A DNA stretch of 64,000 bases from JAZMZS01 sp045120955. Its GTDB lineage: Bacteria; Bacillota; Clostridia; Oscillospirales; CAG-272. The stretch is from contig JBGVFH010000005.1 in NCBI GenBank assembly GCA_045120955.1, positions 24,007-88,006 of the forward strand, written 5' to 3'. The position numbers and the translations under genes were made by a program. Under the pieces are notes generated by a model that had not been told where the DNA came from, made no database searches, and worked only from the letters and a program-made list of their open reading frames with translations. Numbering within the stretch: position 1 is the first letter of the stretch; each line of letters starts with the position of its first letter. Shown here in pieces: positions 8,605 to 17,261 of the stretch.

Positions 8605-8657
8605 TAGATAATTTTATATTTTTCGCAGCCGAACCGCATCTGTATTTTTTATCTTAA

Positions 8658-8990
8658 TCAAAGTATCTTTATAGCATATATATCGTCAAAGAAAATGCGC
8701 TCATCGTCTGTGACGACGGCACGGGAGGCACTGTCAACGTCAAGCACTCTGACGGTTCTTTTTATATACCCCTTTTTTGTATAATACATCACATACGCCG
8801 TGTCCCCCGCCCGAAGCCTTTGCAGTCTATCGTTGAGCACCCTTGTCACGCTCTCGCTTGGGGTTCTTTTTTGTATGCGGACGCTTCTTTTTTTCTCAAG
8901 CGCCGTCTCGAGCCCCTTTAGCGCAGAAAAAGGGGCAAACTGCTTTGCCCTATCGGATATCGGCATTGCCCGCCGAATTTGTTCTGCCAC
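8658..8990 (-). CDS. YolD-like family protein
   Basis: A 110-residue protein with the YolD-family N-terminal signature DRAKQFAPFSALKGLETAL, followed by a small beta domain. YolD-like proteins are commonly encoded next to Y-family polymerases in Firmicutes and are thought to act with them in SOS-type mutagenesis; the molecular role is unclear. The gene overlaps the 3' end of the polymerase gene by 41 bp, indicating coupled expression. Confidence 0.8.
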   Translation of the reverse strand: MAEQIRRAMPISDRAKQFAPFSALKGLETALEKKRSVRIQKRTPSESVTRVLNDRLQRLRAGDTAYVMYYTKKGYIKRTVRVLDVDSASRAVVTDDERIFFDDIYAIKIL

Positions 8991-10245
8991 TTTTGTGTCC
9001 TCCTATCTGCATATTCCGCTCTCTTGCCGTCGAGCAAGCGTCATAGTTTATCCCTTTAAGTATGGCGTTGCGCCCGTATTTTTTCTTTATATCTATCATC
9101 GTATTCTGTATCCTTCTGTTATGCTCAAGCGCCTCCGTATCATCAAACAGGCTGTACTGCACCCCGTCCTCGGCGCTCACATTGTTAAAGCTGATATTTA
9201 TCCGCCGTATACCTCCCGCCTTGTCGGCAATTCTGTCATAGAGCGAGCAGACCGCATTCACGATAACGCTGTCGGCATTCGTCGCAAACGAAAGACGCAC
9301 GCTCGCACTCTCATATTCTCCTGAATGCGAGCTTCCGTAGCCGATACAAATGCTCACCGATGAGCAAACCAAAGCGTCTCTGACAAGGTCCAGACACAGC
9401 GCCTCCGCCATCTCTGCGACAATCACCCTACCCTCGCAACAGCTGTATTCACGCATAAGCACCTGCCCGCTTGTAATGCTGTGGGATTTGGTCTTATATG
9501 CCTTGATATCCGATATCCTCGTCGGCTCTCTTCCCCACGCATGGTCTATGAGCAGCTCCGCATCTATTCCAAACCACCCGTAAAGCAGCTCCTCGTCTGT
9601 ACGCGTGATATCTCTCATCGTATAAATACCGTATTTTGCAAGCTTTTGTGCTGTTTTTTTACCCACCCGCCAAAAGTCGGTAAGCGGTCGGTGATCCCAC
9701 ATTTTTTCCTTATAGCTGTCCTCGTCAAGCTCGCCTATAAAGTTCTTTGCGTGCTTTGCCTCTATGTCAAGCGCTATTTTGCAAAGATACATATTTGAGC
9801 CTATACCACAGGTAGCACGGATGCCCGTCTTTTGAAATATTTTTTCCATAATAGCCGCCGCAAGCTCCCTTGCACTCATACCGTAAAGCCTCAGATAAGG
9901 CGTTGCATATATAAAAACCTCGTCTATTGAATAAACGTGTATATCATCCGGACATATAAAATCCAGATATATACCGTATATTTTTGCCGAATAGTCGATA
10001 TACAGCTGCATCCTCGGCTCCGCCGTAATATATTCGATGCTCTTTGGTATCTCAAACACACGGCATCGGTTGCGCACTCCCGCCGCTTTCATTGCGGGAG
10101 TCACGGCAAGACAGATCGTTTTATCTCCACGCTCAGGGTCTGCAACGACAAGCTTGGTCGTCATCGGGTCAAGTCCGAGCTCCACACATTCAACAGAAGC
10201 AAAAAAGGACTTCAGGTCTATACACATATACACCTCTTCGTGCAT
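8950..10245 (-). CDS. Y-family DNA polymerase (DinB/UmuC-like)
   Basis: Translesion DNA polymerase of 431 residues. Visible motifs: MCIDLKSFFASVECVELGLDP (catalytic Asp and the Y-family palm), the VYSIDEVFIY segment with the second acidic pair, and the helix-hairpin-helix region FWRVGKKTAQKLAKYGI. A little-finger-like domain follows, with a basic C-terminal tail. The start at 10245 follows CGGAGGAAAGAA; upstream in-frame codons lack a ribosome binding site. It overlaps the YolD-like gene downstream. I did not find a Gram-positive LexA box in the leader. Confidence 0.9.
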   Translation of the reverse strand: MHEEVYMCIDLKSFFASVECVELGLDPMTTKLVVADPERGDKTICLAVTPAMKAAGVRNRCRVFEIPKSIEYITAEPRMQLYIDYSAKIYGIYLDFICPDDIHVYSIDEVFIYATPYLRLYGMSARELAAAIMEKIFQKTGIRATCGIGSNMYLCKIALDIEAKHAKNFIGELDEDSYKEKMWDHRPLTDFWRVGKKTAQKLAKYGIYTMRDITRTDEELLYGWFGIDAELLIDHAWGREPTRISDIKAYKTKSHSITSGQVLMREYSCCEGRVIVAEMAEALCLDLVRDALVCSSVSICIGYGSSHSGEYESASVRLSFATNADSVIVNAVCSLYDRIADKAGGIRRINISFNNVSAEDGVQYSLFDDTEALEHNRRIQNTMIDIKKKYGRNAILKGINYDACSTARERNMQIGGHKSGRTNSAGNADIR

Positions 10246-10313
10246 ATTTCTTTCCTCCGTTTCTTTGTATCTGTACTTTGTGGGACATTTCGTCTCTTTT
10301 TTGATGCGATAAT

Positions 10314-10342
10314 ATTTTATCCTCAAAAGCACAGTTTGTCAA
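10314..10342 (-). promoter_or_regulatory. Promoter of the Y-polymerase operon
   Basis: Minus strand: TTGACA (10342-10337), 17-nt spacer, TAAAAT (10319-10314), giving a leader of roughly 60 nt. Confidence 0.78.
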
Positions 10343-10433
10343 GAGAAAAAACACAAATGGATAAATTTTACTTTCTAAAAAGAGATATGACGAATATTTT
10401 TCAAGAAATCGTCAGAGATTTAACGAATAAATA

Positions 10434-10462
10434 TTGATATTTTCCAAAAAATGTGATAGACT
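10434..10462 (+). promoter_or_regulatory. Possible pgk promoter
   Basis: TTGATA, 17-nt spacer, TAGACT. The ~95-nt leader that follows contains an imperfect dyad (around 10475-10505) just before the AT-rich run leading to the ribosome binding site. Confidence 0.45.
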
Positions 10463-10561
10463 AATTTTGAATGTCGGGAATGTTTTCATATTATGGAAAT
10501 ATGCCCGCACTCGCATGATAAATTTTTTAAAAAAATTTATATATTACATGAGGTGAAAGTT

Positions 10562-11758
10562 ATGTACAACAAGAAAACCATTGAAGACATCGAAGTCAGC
10601 GGCAAGAAGGTTCTCGTTCGCTGTGACTTTAATGTTCCGCTCAAGGACGGAGTTATTACCTCCGACAAGAGAATCGTTGAGGCTCTTCCCACAATCAAGT
10701 ACCTTCTTTCAAAGGGCGCTAAGGTTATCCTCTGCTCTCACATGGGCAAGCCTAAGGGACAGGTAAATCCCAAATACTCTCTCGCTCCCGTTGCTGCAAA
10801 GCTCACTGAGCTTCTCGGCAAAGAGGTCAAGCTCGCTGCTGACATCGTAGGAGAAGATGCAAAGGCAAAGGCTGCCGCTCTCGCTGAGGGTGAGGCTATG
10901 CTTCTTGAAAACGTTCGTTTTGACGCAAGAGAAGAAAAGAACGATCCCGAGTTTGCAAAAGAGCTCGCTGACATGGCAGAAGTATACGTAAACGATGCAT
11001 TCGGTACAGCTCACAGAGCACACGCTACAACAGCAGGTGTTGCGGCATACCTCCCTGCAGTTTGCGGTTACCTCATTCAGAAAGAGATCGGCATCATGGG
11101 CAAGGCTCTCGCTGATCCCGCTCGTCCCTTCGTTGCTATTCTCGGCGGCGCTAAGGTTTCTGACAAGCTCAATGTTATCAACAACCTTCTCACAAAGGTA
11201 GATACCCTTATCATCGGCGGCGGTATGGCTTACACCTTCCTCGCAGCTAAGGGTTACAGCATCGGTACCTCTCTCTTCGACGAGACAAAGGTAGACTACT
11301 GCCGCGACATGATGAAGAAGGCTGAGGAAAAGGGCGTTAAGCTTCTTCTCCCCATCGACACAGTTATCACAAAGAACTTCCCCGATCCTATCGACGCAGA
11401 GCTTGCTGTTCAGACAGTTCCCTCTGACAGCATTCCCGCTGACATGATGGGTCTTGACATCGGCGAAAAGACAAGAGAACTGTTCGCTGACGCTGCAAAG
11501 AACGCAAAGACAGTCGTTTGGAACGGACCGATGGGCGTATTTGAAAACCCCACCCTCGCAAAGGGTACTATCGCTGTTGCCAAGGCTCTCGCTGAGTCCG
11601 AGGCTACAACTATCGTAGGCGGCGGCGACTCCGCAGCAGCTTGCGAGCAGCTCGGCTTTGCTGACAGAATTACACACATCTCCACAGGCGGCGGCGCTTC
11701 TCTCGAATTCCTTGAGGGTCTTGAGCTTCCCGGTATCGCTTGCCTTCTTGACAAATAA
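10562..11758 (+). CDS. pgk: Phosphoglycerate kinase
   Basis: Glycolytic enzyme making ATP and 3-phosphoglycerate from 1,3-bisphosphoglycerate. The 398-residue length is normal. Landmarks are KKVLVRCDFNVPL, the substrate-binding arginine region KRIVEALPTI, GGAKVSDKL, and the nucleotide-binding WNGPMGVFE and GGGDSAAA. The start at 10562 follows GAGGTGAAAGTT. Codon choice is strongly biased (GCT, CTC, AAG) compared with neighbours, as expected of a highly expressed gene. tpiA follows after 13 bp; no gap gene is nearby. Confidence 0.97.
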   Translation: MYNKKTIEDIEVSGKKVLVRCDFNVPLKDGVITSDKRIVEALPTIKYLLSKGAKVILCSHMGKPKGQVNPKYSLAPVAAKLTELLGKEVKLAADIVGEDAKAKAAALAEGEAMLLENVRFDAREEKNDPEFAKELADMAEVYVNDAFGTAHRAHATTAGVAAYLPAVCGYLIQKEIGIMGKALADPARPFVAILGGAKVSDKLNVINNLLTKVDTLIIGGGMAYTFLAAKGYSIGTSLFDETKVDYCRDMMKKAEEKGVKLLLPIDTVITKNFPDPIDAELAVQTVPSDSIPADMMGLDIGEKTRELFADAAKNAKTVVWNGPMGVFENPTLAKGTIAVAKALAESEATTIVGGGDSAAACEQLGFADRITHISTGGGASLEFLEGLELPGIACLLDK

Positions 11759-11771
11759 TAGAGGTATCAAA

Positions 11772-12527
11772 ATGAGAAAAACCGTAATCGCAGGAAACTG
11801 GAAGATGAACCAGACCCCTGCTCAGACAAAAGAATTCATCACCGCTCTTGCTCCCATGGTAGCAGGAAAGGACAACTGCGACATCATTCTCTGCGTTCCG
11901 TTTGTTGACATCGCAGCAGCAGTTGAAGCTGCAAAGGGCACAAACATCCGCATAGGCGCTCAGAATGTGCATTTCAAAGAAAGCGGCGCTTACACAGGCG
12001 AGATCAGCGCAGCTATGCTGTGCGAGTGCGGTGTTGACTATGTCATCATCGGACACAGCGAGCGCCGTCAGTATTTCGGTGAGACTGACGAGACTGTTAA
12101 CCTTCGTACAAAGGCTGCTCTCGCAGCAGGTCTCAAGGTTATACTTTGCCTCGGCGAAATGCTTGACGCAAGACAGGCAGGCATCACCGATGAGATCGTA
12201 AGCATGCAGACAAAGCTTGACCTCGCAGGCATCAGCGCAGAGGATCTCAAGAACGTCATCATCGCATACGAGCCTGTATGGGCTATCGGCACAGGACTGA
12301 CAGCTACTCCCGAGCAGGCAGACGAGACCTGCGGTGTTATCCGCAAGACCGTAGCCGCTCTCTACGGTGCAGAAGCTGCTGACGAGATAGTTATTCAGTA
12401 CGGCGGAAGCATGAACGACAAGAACGCAGCCGAGCTTCTCTCTAAAGAGAACGTTGACGGCGGACTTATCGGCGGTGCTTCTCTCAAGACAGATGCATTC
12501 ACAGCTATCGTTGACGCAGCTCAGTAA
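11772..12527 (+). CDS. tpiA: Triosephosphate isomerase
   Basis: Interconverts dihydroxyacetone phosphate and glyceraldehyde 3-phosphate. The 251-residue protein contains GNWKMNQ (catalytic Lys), IGHSERR (catalytic His), YEPVWAIGTG (catalytic Glu) and the phosphate-binding YGGSMN and GGLIGGASL. The ATG follows AGAGGTATCAAA. It sits 13 bp after pgk in one operon, shares its high-expression codon bias, and is followed by a strong terminator. Confidence 0.97.
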   Translation: MRKTVIAGNWKMNQTPAQTKEFITALAPMVAGKDNCDIILCVPFVDIAAAVEAAKGTNIRIGAQNVHFKESGAYTGEISAAMLCECGVDYVIIGHSERRQYFGETDETVNLRTKAALAAGLKVILCLGEMLDARQAGITDEIVSMQTKLDLAGISAEDLKNVIIAYEPVWAIGTGLTATPEQADETCGVIRKTVAALYGAEAADEIVIQYGGSMNDKNAAELLSKENVDGGLIGGASLKTDAFTAIVDAAQ

Positions 12528-12548
12528 TCGGTTAGAATAGGTATTCAG

Positions 12549-12584
12549 CGGGGAAAACCTTTTTGAAAAAAAGGGTTTTCCCCG
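12549..12584 (+). terminator. pgk-tpiA terminator
   Basis: 11-bp stem CGGGGAAAACC / GGTTTTCCCCG with an A/T-rich loop, 22 bp after the tpiA stop. Confidence 0.75.
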
Positions 12585-12610
12585 TACACTTTTCCAAAAA
12601 CATTTAAGTA

Positions 12611-12740
12611 AGCGGGCAGTGCGTAAAGGGAAACATGGTTTACAGTACTCGCCCTTCCTCTCGCCTGACGTTGTTTTTTATTACAGAAGCTGTGCAAAAC
12701 GGCAAGTGAGAATCCGTGCAATTTCCTATGCAACTAAAAA
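12611..12740 (+). repeat. Dispersed structured repeat, copy C (type 1, expanded first hairpin)
   Basis: Starts AGCGGGCAGTGCG but the first hairpin is enlarged: GCGTAAA and TTTAC arms flank an added loop before ACTCGCCC. The rest follows type 1: CCTCTCGCC, T-rich centre, CAAAACGGCAAG, GAATCCGTGCAATTTCCTATGC. A terminator stem follows immediately. Confidence 0.7.
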
Positions 12741-12742
12741 GT

Positions 12743-12780
12743 GCGAGAGAAAGCTTTTGTTACAAAAAGCTTTCTCTCGC
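12743..12780. terminator. comF-side terminator
   Basis: 16-bp stem GCGAGAGAAAGCTTTT and its complement, directly after repeat copy C. It terminates the leftward uppP-comF cluster. Confidence 0.8.
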
Positions 12781-12795
12781 TTACTATTTATTTTA

Positions 12796-13518
12796 TTACG
12801 GTCTTACGCCTATAACAAAGCATCTTACCTCTCTTGCGCCATCGCAAATGAGAAGCGTGGCACAGCGTCCGAGCGAAGCGCCCGTGACGCAGATATCATC
12901 AAGAAGTATATATCTTTTCCCCTCGGCTGACACGCCGTCGCACAGCAGAATGCTTTTCTGCGCATTTTCAAATCTTGCCCTTCGGTCAAGCTCCTTTTGT
13001 ACCTTTGAAAGGTTCTTTCGGCAAAACAAGCGCTCACAGCCGATGCCGAGCTCCTCCGCTACACGTTGCGATAGCAGCTGCATATGGTCGTAGCCGTACT
13101 TTTTATACGATGCGGTACTTCTCGGAACGTAACAGATAACATACTCTCCGTAATCGGGGCATTTTCTCTTTATCTGTCTCACAAGCTCCGTACAGAAAAA
13201 TTCACGCACATCCGAGTTGTTCTTGCTCTTTAAGCTGTAAAGCATCACCTTGAAGGGGTTGTTTTTCTCCTTCGGAATATAGGCGCAAAGCTTTGACAGC
13301 CTCCACACTCCGTGTGCGGCAATGCCTTCCTTTGTACAGCCGCACTCGCAAATATCATTGCCGCATTCACGGCACTTTCTGTGGCAAAGCATATCATATC
13401 TTGTCCGACACATCTTGCAGAGTATGCCGTCAGAGTGTGATAAAAGCTCTCTGCAGCCAAGGCACCTCGGCACATATAAAAAGCTGAGAAGTTCAGATAA
13501 AAATTTGCTCCTTGCCAT
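12796..13518 (-). CDS. comF: ComF family protein (phosphoribosyltransferase-like)
   Basis: A 240-residue ComF/GntX-type protein: an N-terminal cysteine cluster (CLGC, CKMC, CHRKCRECG, CECGC) likely binding zinc, then a phosphoribosyltransferase fold with the PRPP motif YILLDDICVTGASL. ComF in Bacillus supports DNA uptake in competence; no other competence gene is in the window, so a transformation role here is only by homology. A GTG at 13527 overlaps the pyrR stop as GTGA and is an alternative start; neither start has a strong ribosome binding site, consistent with coupling to pyrR. Confidence 0.85.
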   Translation of the reverse strand: MARSKFLSELLSFLYVPRCLGCRELLSHSDGILCKMCRTRYDMLCHRKCRECGNDICECGCTKEGIAAHGVWRLSKLCAYIPKEKNNPFKVMLYSLKSKNNSDVREFFCTELVRQIKRKCPDYGEYVICYVPRSTASYKKYGYDHMQLLSQRVAEELGIGCERLFCRKNLSKVQKELDRRARFENAQKSILLCDGVSAEGKRYILLDDICVTGASLGRCATLLICDGAREVRCFVIGVRP

Positions 13519-13523
13519 TGCTC

Positions 13524-14081
13524 TCACTCAAAAATCGACACAGTATCGCTCTCGACACCGTCTCTTTCACGAAGCTGAACGCTGATGTGCTCCGAATGGC
13601 TGGTAGGCACGTTTTTGCCGACAAAATCGGGGCGGATGGGAAGCTGTCTCAGTCCTCTGTCTACCAAAACCGCAAGCTGTACCGCCGCAGGTCTGCCGAG
13701 GTCAAAGACGGCATCTATTGCCGCACGCACGGTCCTGCCCGTATATATGACATCGTCAACGATAACTATTACTTTTCCGTCAAGAGAAAAATCCACACTG
13801 CTGTTCACATGCACGGGAGTAGGGTTTGAATGCGTGATATCATCTCTGTACAAGGTTATGTCAAGGGCTCCGAACAGAGGGCGTTTTCCCTCTATTTTTT
13901 CTATTCTGTCAACTATTCGCAAAGCAAGATCGGCGCCGCGCCTGTGTATACCGAGCACCGCAACATCCTCTATACCCTCGTTGCGCTCGAGTATTTCATG
14001 CGAGATCCTCGTGACAGCTCTGCCTATCGCCTGCTCGTCCATTATTCTTGCTTTTTCTCTTTTTTGGGAAAGCTGTGCCAT
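13524..14081 (-). CDS. pyrR: Bifunctional pyr attenuator / uracil phosphoribosyltransferase PyrR
   Basis: PyrR binds pyr mRNA leaders when UMP is high and promotes their termination; it also has weak uracil phosphoribosyltransferase activity. The 185-residue protein carries the PRPP-binding loop VIVIVDDVIYTGRTVRAA and the conserved DITLYRDD and VDRGLRQLPI segments. The start follows GAGGTATAAA. It is separate from any pyr biosynthetic operon here and lies between pgsA and comF in a leftward cluster. Confidence 0.92.
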   Translation of the reverse strand: MAQLSQKREKARIMDEQAIGRAVTRISHEILERNEGIEDVAVLGIHRRGADLALRIVDRIEKIEGKRPLFGALDITLYRDDITHSNPTPVHVNSSVDFSLDGKVIVIVDDVIYTGRTVRAAIDAVFDLGRPAAVQLAVLVDRGLRQLPIRPDFVGKNVPTSHSEHISVQLRERDGVESDTVSIFE

Positions 14082-14098
14082 TTTATACCTCTGACAAT

Positions 14099-14758
14099 TT
14101 ACTTGTTTGAATCAATATATTTCCAATAGGACTTTATGTAGTCTATTCCCGAAATTGCGGTGGTCAAGGTCATTACCGCCATGCATATGTAGCTGAAAAA
14201 ATACTCGGGATATGCATCAAAGAACATTCTGACAAGCGGAGTCAGCACAACAGGCTCAAGCAAAATAAAGCATATACCCACTATCTGCGACACCGTCTTT
14301 ATTTTTCCGAGCATAGAAGCCGCCACAACGATACCCGAGGTGTTTACAACGACAAGGCGCATACTCGTAACGGCAAACTCACGGAATATAACGATAAACG
14401 TCACCCACGCAAGTACCCAGCCTATCTCGTCACGGTATGCAACACTGCAGGCAAGCAGCGCACCTATGACGAGCGTTTTGTCGGCAAGCGGGTCAAGAAA
14501 CTTTCCAAAGTCGGTAATCAGTCCTCTTTTTCTCGCTATCTTGCCGTCGAGCATATCAGTAAGAGAGCTGACAATAAATATTACCGCCGCAATAACACGG
14601 GGAAGCCAAGCACTGATGCTGTCGGGCATGAGCTTGCCGACAGGCAAAAGCATGACTGCCATAAATACCGGAACCAAGCACATACGCAGTACCGTCAGGC
14701 GGTTGGGAAGGTTCATTTTTTGTTTTTTCGGTTGTACGCTGTTGATTTCCTTATCCAT
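14099..14758 (-). CDS. pgsA: CDP-diacylglycerol--glycerol-3-phosphate 3-phosphatidyltransferase
   Basis: Membrane enzyme making phosphatidylglycerophosphate, the first committed step to phosphatidylglycerol and cardiolipin. The 219-residue protein shows the complete CDP-alcohol phosphatidyltransferase motif spread over TDMLDGKIARKRG and DFGKFLDPLADK (DG..AR..G...D...D), with about five membrane segments. The N-terminus begins NLPNRLTVLRM, typical of PgsA. Start supported by AGGAGA seven bases upstream. It follows rimO by 20 bp in the same leftward operon. Confidence 0.93.
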   Translation of the reverse strand: MDKEINSVQPKKQKMNLPNRLTVLRMCLVPVFMAVMLLPVGKLMPDSISAWLPRVIAAVIFIVSSLTDMLDGKIARKRGLITDFGKFLDPLADKTLVIGALLACSVAYRDEIGWVLAWVTFIVIFREFAVTSMRLVVVNTSGIVVAASMLGKIKTVSQIVGICFILLEPVVLTPLVRMFFDAYPEYFFSYICMAVMTLTTAISGIDYIKSYWKYIDSNK

Positions 14759-14778
14759 GTCTGTCTCTCCTGATATTT

Positions 14779-16104
14779 TTATATTGCACGGCCGATAAGG
14801 TCGTAGTCGAGTGCCTCTGTTATTTTTACATCAACAAAGCACCCCTCAGGCAGTTTTTTCTTTGAAGTAAAGAATATCTTGCCGTCAACATCGGGGGCGT
14901 CAGCCTCACTTCTGCCGAAGTACGTCTCGGATACAGGGTCAAAGCCCTCGCAGAATACTCTGACAGTCTTGCCTACCGCCGCCGCTGTCTTGCGCTCGCT
15001 TATCGAGAGCTGCTGGCGCATAATAATATCGTATCTGTCCTGCTTTGTCTGTTCGTCCACCTGACCGTCAAAGCCTGCCGCCGCAGTATCCTCCTCCGCA
15101 GAATAGGTAAACGCACCGAAGCGGTCAAACTCAACTTCATTTATAAAATCGCAAAGCTCGCAGAACTCCTTGTCCGTCTCACCGGGGAAGCCAACTATTG
15201 CGGTGGTACGCAGAGTTATATCGGGGATCTCTCGGCGCAGTCTGGATATAGCATCCCTTATCATAGCGCTGTCGCCGTGGCGATTCATGCTCGATAGAAT
15301 TTTATCCGAGATATGCTGTATCGGAATGTCCGCATACTTTACCACTCTGTCATTGTTTTTGATAACAGCGATCAGCTCGTCGGTTATCTTGTCGGGATAA
15401 AGATAGAGCAATCTTATCCACGGAATCTTCGTTGCGTCAAGAATTTTTTGTATCAGCTCTGCCAGCTTGTATTCTCCGTACAGGTCAAGCCCATAGCGGC
15501 TGGTGTCCTGCGCTATAATGTTGAGCTCCAGCACACCGAGTGCGTCAAGCTCTACCGCCTCCGCCACGATATCCTCCATGGGTCTTGAACGAAATCTTCC
15601 TCTGATAAGGGGTATGGCACAGTATGTACAGCAGTTGTCGCATCCCTCGGCTATTTTCAGATATGCCATGTGCTCACCCGTAGTAAGAACACGCTCGCCT
15701 CCGAGGGTGGCTTCGTTTTTGTCATTGTGTGAAAAATACCCCTTTTGCTTGTTCTCGACAGCCTTTACCGCATTTACGATGTTGTCGTACGAGCCTGTGC
15801 CAAGCACCGCATCCACCTCGGGCATCTGTTCAAGTATCTGCTCTCCGTATCTTTCTCCGAGGCATCCGCAAACTATAATGCCCTTTAGACTGTGATGGTC
15901 CTTGAGATATGCTATGTCGAGAATGTTGTCTATAGACTCCTGCTTTGCGCTTTCGATAAAAGCACAGGTGTTTATAACCACAATGTCAGCCTCGGTAGGC
16001 TCAGGGGTTATCTCATAACCCTCAGACATAAGCTTGTGAAGCATGACCTCGGTATCGACCGTATTTTTTGAACATCCAAGCGAAACAAAACCTATTTTTG
16101 TCAT
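14779..16104 (-). CDS. rimO: Ribosomal protein uS12 (S12) methylthiotransferase RimO
   Basis: Radical-SAM enzyme that methylthiolates a conserved aspartate of ribosomal protein S12. The 441-residue protein has the three domains expected: N-terminal UPF0004 with three cysteines (SLGCSKN, VINTCAF, VCGCLGERY), a radical-SAM core with the CX3CX2C cluster in EGCDNCCTYCAIP, and a C-terminal TRAM domain. LGCSKNTVD near the start separates RimO from the tRNA-modifying MiaB. It sits between recX and pgsA; no strong ribosome binding site precedes the ATG. Confidence 0.94.
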   Translation of the reverse strand: MTKIGFVSLGCSKNTVDTEVMLHKLMSEGYEITPEPTEADIVVINTCAFIESAKQESIDNILDIAYLKDHHSLKGIIVCGCLGERYGEQILEQMPEVDAVLGTGSYDNIVNAVKAVENKQKGYFSHNDKNEATLGGERVLTTGEHMAYLKIAEGCDNCCTYCAIPLIRGRFRSRPMEDIVAEAVELDALGVLELNIIAQDTSRYGLDLYGEYKLAELIQKILDATKIPWIRLLYLYPDKITDELIAVIKNNDRVVKYADIPIQHISDKILSSMNRHGDSAMIRDAISRLRREIPDITLRTTAIVGFPGETDKEFCELCDFINEVEFDRFGAFTYSAEEDTAAAGFDGQVDEQTKQDRYDIIMRQQLSISERKTAAAVGKTVRVFCEGFDPVSETYFGRSEADAPDVDGKIFFTSKKKLPEGCFVDVKITEALDYDLIGRAI

Positions 16105-16187
16105 TTCCGTAAAACAGAGCGGAATGCTCCGTTTTCCCTCTCTTCCGTTTAATAAATTTTTATGTTTTTACAGCTTTGCCGCAGAGG

Positions 16188-16805
16188 TCAATGACCGTAA
16201 CGGTAAAGCGTATTCATTATTTTTTGCTTTTGTTTTAAATCCTCAGCTATCGGCTCCTCCGAGCCGAATTTTCGGCAGAGCAGCTTGCGCTTTGCCTCTT
16301 CATAGTCAAGCTCATCCTCGAAAAGCCTAAACGCCTCCCGTATAGTCTCACGCTCAAACCCCTTTGAATAAAGCTCCGCAATTATGCGTTTTCTTCCGTA
16401 ACACTTGTCGTTGCAGGCATGGAGCATTGCTGAATGTATCTGCTCGTATTCGTCGATGTAGCCCGCCTTCACCAGCATATCCGCCGCCGCCTCGGCGCTC
16501 TCTCTGTCATGCCCCTTTTGCGTGAGCTTGTATACCATTTTTTTGCGGCTGCACTCGCCGTACTCGAGCAGATACATCCCGTAGGAATAAGCCGCATACC
16601 TCCTGCCCCGCTCCTCAAGCGCAGAAAACAGCTCCTCGCTGATACTGCCGCTTTTTATATAGTCGCACAGCACGGAGTAATCGTCAAAGGATATGATTAT
16701 CTCTGCACGGGCGCTCTCCCCCGCCGCCTCGTTTTCAAGGCGCAGCTTTATTGCGATGCCGGCACCCTGATGCACCGGCTTGTGTCCTTCTATATAAATA
16801 TTCAT
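16188..16805 (-). CDS. recX: Regulatory protein RecX
   Basis: A 205-residue modulator of RecA filaments. The tandem three-helix repeats are recognisable: YLLEYGECSRKKMVYKLTQKGHD, AADMLVKAGYIDEYEQIHSAM, then GRKRIIAELYSKGFERETI. About 60 additional N-terminal residues form a small beta-rich extension seen in other clostridial RecX proteins. The start follows GGGAGATAGC. recA itself is not in the window; the gene is part of the leftward uppP-comF cluster. Confidence 0.87.
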   Translation of the reverse strand: MNIYIEGHKPVHQGAGIAIKLRLENEAAGESARAEIIISFDDYSVLCDYIKSGSISEELFSALEERGRRYAAYSYGMYLLEYGECSRKKMVYKLTQKGHDRESAEAAADMLVKAGYIDEYEQIHSAMLHACNDKCYGRKRIIAELYSKGFERETIREAFRLFEDELDYEEAKRKLLCRKFGSEEPIAEDLKQKQKIMNTLYRYGH

Positions 16806-16876
16806 GCTATCTCCCGATTTGTTTTACACGGGTATAATAAAGATACATCCAACGCCGCGGCGCCGTCGATTTTTGC

Positions 16877-17260
16877 CTATATGCCGTACGCCGCATAGAG
16901 TATCTCGTTTATCCTATCCTGTCTGCCGCACAAATGCAGATATCCGAGCACCGCCTCAAAGCCCGTGGCAGTGCGGTATTCCGATATTGTGGCAGAGCGA
17001 GGGGCATTGAGATGTCCCGAATTTCTGCCTCGTCTGAAATAGTCAAGCTCCTCGTCGCTAAGCATCTGCTCTATCTGATGAAAAGCCTTCGCCTGACTTG
17101 TTGCTCTCACTATTTCATGCGCCCTTACGTTGAGCTCTCCTGCACGTGTGATGCCTCCCCGCACGAGCCGTTCTCTGACGTACAGCTCCATTACCGAGTC
17201 GCCGAGATATGCAAGCGTCATTCCGTCGCACAATCTCGCATCAAAGTTTTTTTCTTCCAT
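16877..17260 (-). CDS. mrnC: Mini-ribonuclease III
   Basis: A 127-residue RNase III catalytic domain without a dsRNA-binding domain, which matures 23S rRNA in Firmicutes. The signature LAYLGDSVMELYVRERLV contains the catalytic aspartate/glutamate positions; RRGRNS and ATGFEAVLGYLHL complete the family pattern. The ATG lies two bases after the uppP stop, with GAGG overlapping that stop, so translation is coupled to uppP. Confidence 0.92.
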   Translation of the reverse strand: MEEKNFDARLCDGMTLAYLGDSVMELYVRERLVRGGITRAGELNVRAHEIVRATSQAKAFHQIEQMLSDEELDYFRRGRNSGHLNAPRSATISEYRTATGFEAVLGYLHLCGRQDRINEILYAAYGI

Positions 17261-17261
17261 A

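Noticed and set aside
10246..10345. LexA/SOS box in front of the Y-family polymerase
   Set aside because: No sequence close to the Gram-positive CGAAC-N4-GTTCG pattern is present; only a normal sigma-A promoter is seen.
10709..11770. 353-codon open frame antisense to pgk/tpiA
   Set aside because: It mirrors a strongly codon-biased gene with clear kinase motifs; it has no ribosome binding site or recognisable protein features. Similar antisense frames over PFOR (around 50792-51358) were dropped for the same reason.
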